From positions 1 through 7,197 of the forward strand of contig SKSI01000063.1 of NCBI GenBank assembly GCA_007123065.1: 7,197 nt of DNA, read 5' to 3'. The notes below the pieces were generated by a model. That model saw only the letters and a program-made list of their open reading frames with translations, was not told the origin of the DNA and ran no database searches. The DNA comes from Bacteroidales bacterium (lineage in GTDB: Bacteria > Bacteroidota > Bacteroidia > Bacteroidales > UBA7960). This document shows positions 3,795-7,197 of this stretch, piece after piece; position 1 is the stretch's first letter, and each line of letters opens with the position of its first letter. The translations under genes and the position numbers were made by a program.

Positions 3795-6299
3795 ATGACA
3801 TTCAATACCACGTATGCATTACCTGAAGTGGCAAACATCGTTTCGGGGAACCTCTGTGGCTATGCATCAGCAGAAGCCATAGTAAGATTCTTGCTGGTGG
3901 ATAGCAGAAAGTTGATCGCACCGGAATCCACACTTTTTTTTGCCATCAAAACAAAAAAAAATGATGGACACTTATATGTTGCCGAACTATTGACAAAAGG
4001 TGTGCGCGCATTCGTTGTTCAAAAGACAGATCCCGAATGGCTGAAAACTTACCCCGACGCTTGTTTTATAAAACATGCCGATCCATTGGCTGCACTGCAG
4101 ACCCTTGCCGGGTATCATCGGTCGAAATTTGATCCGGAAATTGTCGGTATCACCGGAAGCAACGGAAAAACCATCGTTAAAGAGTGGTTGCATCAGTTGT
4201 TATATGAGGACAAAAAGATCGTCCGGAACCCGAAGAGCTACAATTCACAAATAGGCGTGCCACTGTCTGCGTGGTTAATAGAGCCACACCATGAGCTTGG
4301 AATTTTTGAAGCAGGAATATCCAGGCCGGGAGAGATGGAGAAATTGCAACATATTCTCAAACCCCGGGTCGGAATCCTGACCAATATCGGTTCTGCCCAC
4401 GATGAAGGTTTTTTTTCAACCGAACAAAAAATTGAGGAAAAGCTTTCCCTGTTCCGCTCTTGTAAGGCTCTTATTTACTCCCTTGACCAGGAAGAAGTTC
4501 ATGAGGCTATTCAGAAATGGCACCGGAAAAACAAACAAGTTGATCTTTTTACCTGGGGTGCAAATGATGCTGCCTCATTACAGATCATTTCGATGGACAA
4601 AATGGAGAACCAGACGTTCATCGCTGCCAAATACCATGGAAAGCGATTTATTATATCCATCCCGTTTGTTGATAATGCATCTATTGAAAATGCGCTTCAG
4701 TGTCTGGCCTATTTAAAATATTCCGGTTGTTCTGATGAACAGATCATTCCCCGATTTGAAAAACTGCAGGCAGTTGCCATGCGTCTTGAAATGAAGGAGG
4801 GTGTTAATGACTCAACCGTGATCAACGACAGCTATAATTCAGATCTTCAGTCATTGACCATTGCTCTTGATTTTTTGGGTAACCAGACCCGGCAGAATAA
4901 GAAGACCCTTATCCTTTCTGATATTTTGCAGAGCGGTATAACACCCCCGGTTTTGTATGCCCGCGTTGCTGATCTCGTCAACAGCCGAAGTCTTAATCGG
5001 TTTCTTGGAATTGGTCCGGAAATATCATCACAGGCGCATCTTTTTTCTGTGCCTTCCTCTTTTTTCCCGGATACGGAAACTTTTATCAAAGAATTTGACC
5101 TGGAAACATTTCACCAGGAGGCGATATTGCTTAAGGGTGCCCGTAAATTTGGGTTTGAACGTCTGAGTAACCTGCTTCAGCAGAAAGATCATCAAACGAT
5201 ACTGGAGATTAACCTTGATGCACTGACACATAACCTGAACGTATTCCGTTCGATGCTTGATCCCGGAACAAAAACAATGTGCATGGTGAAGGCTTTTTCT
5301 TATGGCAGCGGAACAATAGAGGTGGCACGTGCATTGCAATTCCACCATGTTGATTATCTGGCGGTTGCTTATGCTGATGAAGGAAAGATTCTGCGTGATG
5401 GTGGTGTGAGAATGCCCATTGTCGTGATGAATCCTGAGATCAGGACTTTTGAAACCCTCTTTGCACACAGACTTGAACCTGAGATATACGGTTTCCCCCT
5501 TCTTGATAAACTGATTCAGGCCTTGCCGCAAGAGGTTGCATCCTCCGGGATGGAAACATTTCCCATACATCTCAAGTTTGATACAGGCATGCATCGTCTG
5601 GGGTTTATGCCCTTTGAACTAAACCCCCTGATCAATATTCTGAAACAAAACCCCCGCCTTCGCGTAGCTTCTGTTTTTTCTCACCTGGCTGCCAGCGAAG
5701 ACCCCGATCATGACACATTTACCAGGGATCAGATTGCATTGCTTGATAAATTGCACCAAACCATGCAGAATGCCCTTGGATATCCATTGCTATGTCATAT
5801 CGCCAATTCTTCTGCCATTTCTCGCTTCCCTGATGCACATTTCAATATGGTACGGCCCGGTATTGGCCTTTATGGAGTGAGTGGCGACCCTGCTGTGCAG
5901 CAACTGCTGCAGCATGTGAGTACGTTCCGGTCTGTTGTTTCACAGATAAAAACGGTACCAAAAGGAGCAAGTGTCGGGTATGGACGAAGCATGCAGGCAA
6001 CGAAGCAGATGAAGCTGGCGATAGTGCCGGTTGGTTATGCCGATGGACTGAATCGCAGGCTTAGCAATGGTCGCGGTAAGCTGCTGGTTAAAGGACAAAA
6101 GGTTCCGGTTGTTGGTAAGATCAGTATGGATATGTGTGCCATTGATGTTAGTGATCTGGATGTAAAGGAGGGGGATGAAGTGATTATTTTCGGGAGGGAT
6201 TTGCCAGTCTGGGAGATGGCAAAAGATTTGAACACGATCCCTTATGAAGTATTCACCTCTGTATCGCAGCGTGTCAAAAGGGTTTACTATCAGGAATAG
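3795..6299 (+). CDS. murF-alr: Bifunctional MurF ligase / alanine racemase
   Basis: This 834-residue fusion carries two cytoplasmic peptidoglycan enzymes. Residues 1 to about 460 are MurF, which adds D-Ala-D-Ala to the UDP-MurNAc-tripeptide. The ATP loop is GITGSNGKT with K125; further Mur-ligase signatures are FEAGISRPGEM (E172), TNIGSAH (196-202), EEKLSLF (K216), NDSYN (344-348) and LKGAR (446-450). After a short linker, about residue 467 to the end is a type III-fold alanine racemase that makes D-Ala. The pyridoxal phosphate lysine is K499 in MVKAFSYGSG, the second catalytic base is Y748 in VGYADGLNRR, and R601 (GMHRLGF), RPGIGLYG and IPYEV are also present. The fusion is known and common in Bacteroidota, and the length is normal. 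Both halves look intact. ATG at 3795 follows T9A6 with no Shine-Dalgarno. The gene follows pdxA by 34 bp, and its last 26 bp overlap the convergent amidotransferase gene. Confidence 0.97.
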   Translation: MTFNTTYALPEVANIVSGNLCGYASAEAIVRFLLVDSRKLIAPESTLFFAIKTKKNDGHLYVAELLTKGVRAFVVQKTDPEWLKTYPDACFIKHADPLAALQTLAGYHRSKFDPEIVGITGSNGKTIVKEWLHQLLYEDKKIVRNPKSYNSQIGVPLSAWLIEPHHELGIFEAGISRPGEMEKLQHILKPRVGILTNIGSAHDEGFFSTEQKIEEKLSLFRSCKALIYSLDQEEVHEAIQKWHRKNKQVDLFTWGANDAASLQIISMDKMENQTFIAAKYHGKRFIISIPFVDNASIENALQCLAYLKYSGCSDEQIIPRFEKLQAVAMRLEMKEGVNDSTVINDSYNSDLQSLTIALDFLGNQTRQNKKTLILSDILQSGITPPVLYARVADLVNSRSLNRFLGIGPEISSQAHLFSVPSSFFPDTETFIKEFDLETFHQEAILLKGARKFGFERLSNLLQQKDHQTILEINLDALTHNLNVFRSMLDPGTKTMCMVKAFSYGSGTIEVARALQFHHVDYLAVAYADEGKILRDGGVRMPIVVMNPEIRTFETLFAHRLEPEIYGFPLLDKLIQALPQEVASSGMETFPIHLKFDTGMHRLGFMPFELNPLINILKQNPRLRVASVFSHLAASEDPDHDTFTRDQIALLDKLHQTMQNALGYPLLCHIANSSAISRFPDAHFNMVRPGIGLYGVSGDPAVQQLLQHVSTFRSVVSQIKTVPKGASVGYGRSMQATKQMKLAIVPVGYADGLNRRLSNGRGKLLVKGQKVPVVGKISMDMCAIDVSDLDVKEGDEVIIFGRDLPVWEMAKDLNTIPYEVFTSVSQRVKRVYYQE

Positions 6300-6870
6300 C
6301 AGTGATCCAGTTGCTTAGAATCTGACGTCCGGTTGCCGTCATGATGCTCTCCGGATGGAACTGGACCCCGCGAATGTCATATTCTTTGTGCCGTATAGCC
6401 ATGATCAGGTTTTGTTCGTCGATAGCTGTCACCTTCAGTGATTCAGGTATGGCATTCGGATCAATGACCCATGAATGATACCGTCCGGTGTCAAATTCTT
6501 TCGGACAACCCCGAAAAAGCTGATCCTCCTGATCTACAATGCTTGTTTTAATTGCCCGGCCATGCAATACCTTCTCAAGGTTAATCAGCTTTCCCCCGAA
6601 TACTTCTCCGATTGCCTGATGTCCCAGGCACACACCCAGAATGGGTTTCTCATGGCCATACCGTTCAATAACCGCACAGGTGATGCCCGCATCTTTCGGC
6701 AGTCCCGGTCCGGGCGACAGAATGATCCGGTCAAAAGCAGCAACCGAATCAAGCTTGATGGCATCATTCCGATGCACCGTGAGCGAGAATCCAGCGGGCA
6801 TTACAGCCTCCACCATGTGAAAAAGGTTGTATGTGAAAGAGTCGTAATTGTCGATAATCAGGATATTCAT
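6274..6870 (-). CDS. trpG/pabA: Anthranilate/aminodeoxychorismate synthase glutamine amidotransferase subunit
   Basis: This 198-residue class I glutamine amidotransferase releases ammonia from glutamine and passes it to a chorismate-binding partner, TrpE (anthranilate, tryptophan synthesis) or PabB (4-amino-4-deoxychorismate, folate synthesis). The triad is complete: C81 in GVCLGHQAIGE, H172 and E174 in VQFHPES. The oxyanion-loop motif LSPGPGLP (51-58), the N-terminal IIDNYDSFTYNL and the RYHSWV segment are all typical, and the length is normal. Sequence alone does not separate TrpG from PabA, and some enzymes serve both. No trpE, trpD, pabB or pabC lies in the window. Isolation from other trp genes slightly favours PabA. 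The start is ATG at 6870-6868, just 8 bp after the stop of the MazF-family gene on the same strand, so the two may share a transcript. The 3' end overlaps murF-alr by 26 bp. Confidence 0.95.
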   Translation of the reverse strand: MNILIIDNYDSFTYNLFHMVEAVMPAGFSLTVHRNDAIKLDSVAAFDRIILSPGPGLPKDAGITCAVIERYGHEKPILGVCLGHQAIGEVFGGKLINLEKVLHGRAIKTSIVDQEDQLFRGCPKEFDTGRYHSWVIDPNAIPESLKVTAIDEQNLIMAIRHKEYDIRGVQFHPESIMTATGRQILSNWITAIPDSKPF

Positions 6871-6878
6871 ATTGTGTC

Positions 6879-7197
6879 TTATTCATCAAGGTCAAGAATT
6901 ATTCTTAAGTTTTGCTTCACTTTTTCACAAATCTTCCCGGGGACTTCTCCAATTTTCTTCATAAGCCTTTTGTTATCTATGGCCCTGATTTGGTCTATCA
7001 TTATATCACAATCTTCGTTGACTTTTGCGGCGTCCTTTACTATGTGTGCTCTAAGTATTTGTGAATCAGGTTTAATATTGGTTGTTATCGGGCAAATAAG
7101 GGTCGAAGGGTGGACTTTATTCAAAAGATCAGTCTGAACAATTAAAACAGGTCTTGTTTTCCCGGCTTCATCACCAAACCCTGGGTCTGGATTTGCG
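6879..7197 (-). CDS. mazF: MazF/PemK-family toxin, 5' end beyond the window
   Basis: The frame is open from the right edge to a TAA at 6881-6879 and gives 105 visible residues. MazF-family toxins are dimeric, ribosome-independent endoribonucleases with an SH3-like barrel that cleave mRNA at short sequences. Visible family features are DPGFGDEAGKTRPVLIVQ, with the conserved E and R of the MazF active region, then LICPITTN, which holds the threonine matching the catalytic T/S, and DQIRAIDNKRL followed by a C-terminal helix. A TTG at 7124 is not the real start, since the conserved N-terminal strand continues upstream of it. About 10-15 residues (the usual RGDIW-type beginning) should lie outside. 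The antitoxin gene, normally just upstream, is not visible. The amidotransferase gene starts 8 bp downstream on the same strand. It could be a functional toxin or a chromosomal relic; the visible part shows no frameshift. Confidence 0.88.
   Translation of the reverse strand, partial: ANPDPGFGDEAGKTRPVLIVQTDLLNKVHPSTLICPITTNIKPDSQILRAHIVKDAAKVNEDCDIMIDQIRAIDNKRLMKKIGEVPGKICEKVKQNLRIILDLDE

Noticed and set aside
5028..5594. A 188-residue minus-strand ORF inside murF-alr
   Set aside because: It is antisense to the junction and racemase half of an intact enzyme, with no recognisable features.
7122..7124. TTG at 7124-7122 as the start of the MazF-family gene
   Set aside because: The conserved DPGFGDEAGKTRPVLIVQ segment is encoded upstream of it in the same open frame, so the gene continues beyond the window.
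6475..7137. A 220-residue plus-strand ORF opposite the amidotransferase and toxin genes
   Set aside because: It spans two well-supported opposite-strand genes and their gap, with no family resemblance. It is a shadow.

Overview
The window looks like a chromosomal housekeeping segment from a Bacteroidota genome, probably Bacteroidales-like or a relative. Four things point there. The MurF and alanine racemase activities are fused in one 834-residue protein. The PdxA, RuvC and Alr motifs are of the Bacteroidota type, for example GISHGDVNGISYE in PdxA and MVKAFSYGSG in Alr. Start codons lack Shine-Dalgarno sequences and are preceded by A/T-rich DNA. Three intergenic regions carry the Bacteroidota -7 promoter box TAnnTTTG. 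I cannot name a species.

Layout, left to right. Positions 1-192 hold an 8-bp-register tandem repeat that continues past the left edge and ends just before a TAAATTTG box. Positions 226-744 (+) encode a small single-pass membrane protein of unknown function. Positions 745-1037 contain no protein gene but hold a TATATTTG box, three successive stem-loops and a T-run, and look like a structured RNA or a long regulated leader. Then come greA (1038-1511, +) and a HIT-family hydrolase (1526-1924, +) as a likely two-gene operon, converging on ruvC (1945-2526, -). The ruvC-pdxA gap holds a 7-bp tandem repeat abutting a TACCTTTG box that should drive pdxA (2681-3760, +) and murF-alr (3795-6299, +). The murF-alr 3' end overlaps by 26 bp the 3' end of a convergent glutamine amidotransferase gene of the TrpG/PabA family (6274-6870, -). 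Eight bases upstream of that gene ends a MazF/PemK-family toxin gene (6879 to beyond the right edge, -), whose 5' end is missing from the window.

The genes serve transcript elongation rescue (GreA), nucleotide hydrolysis (HIT), recombination (RuvC), pyridoxal phosphate synthesis (PdxA), cell-wall D-alanine metabolism (MurF-Alr) and chorismate-derived folate or tryptophan synthesis (TrpG/PabA). One plausible functional link is that PdxA makes the precursor of pyridoxal phosphate, the cofactor of the racemase encoded next to it.

No obvious new defence or mobile system is visible. The least explained parts are the structured region in front of greA and the recurrence of short-period tandem repeats ending 3-5 bp before TAnnTTTG boxes.
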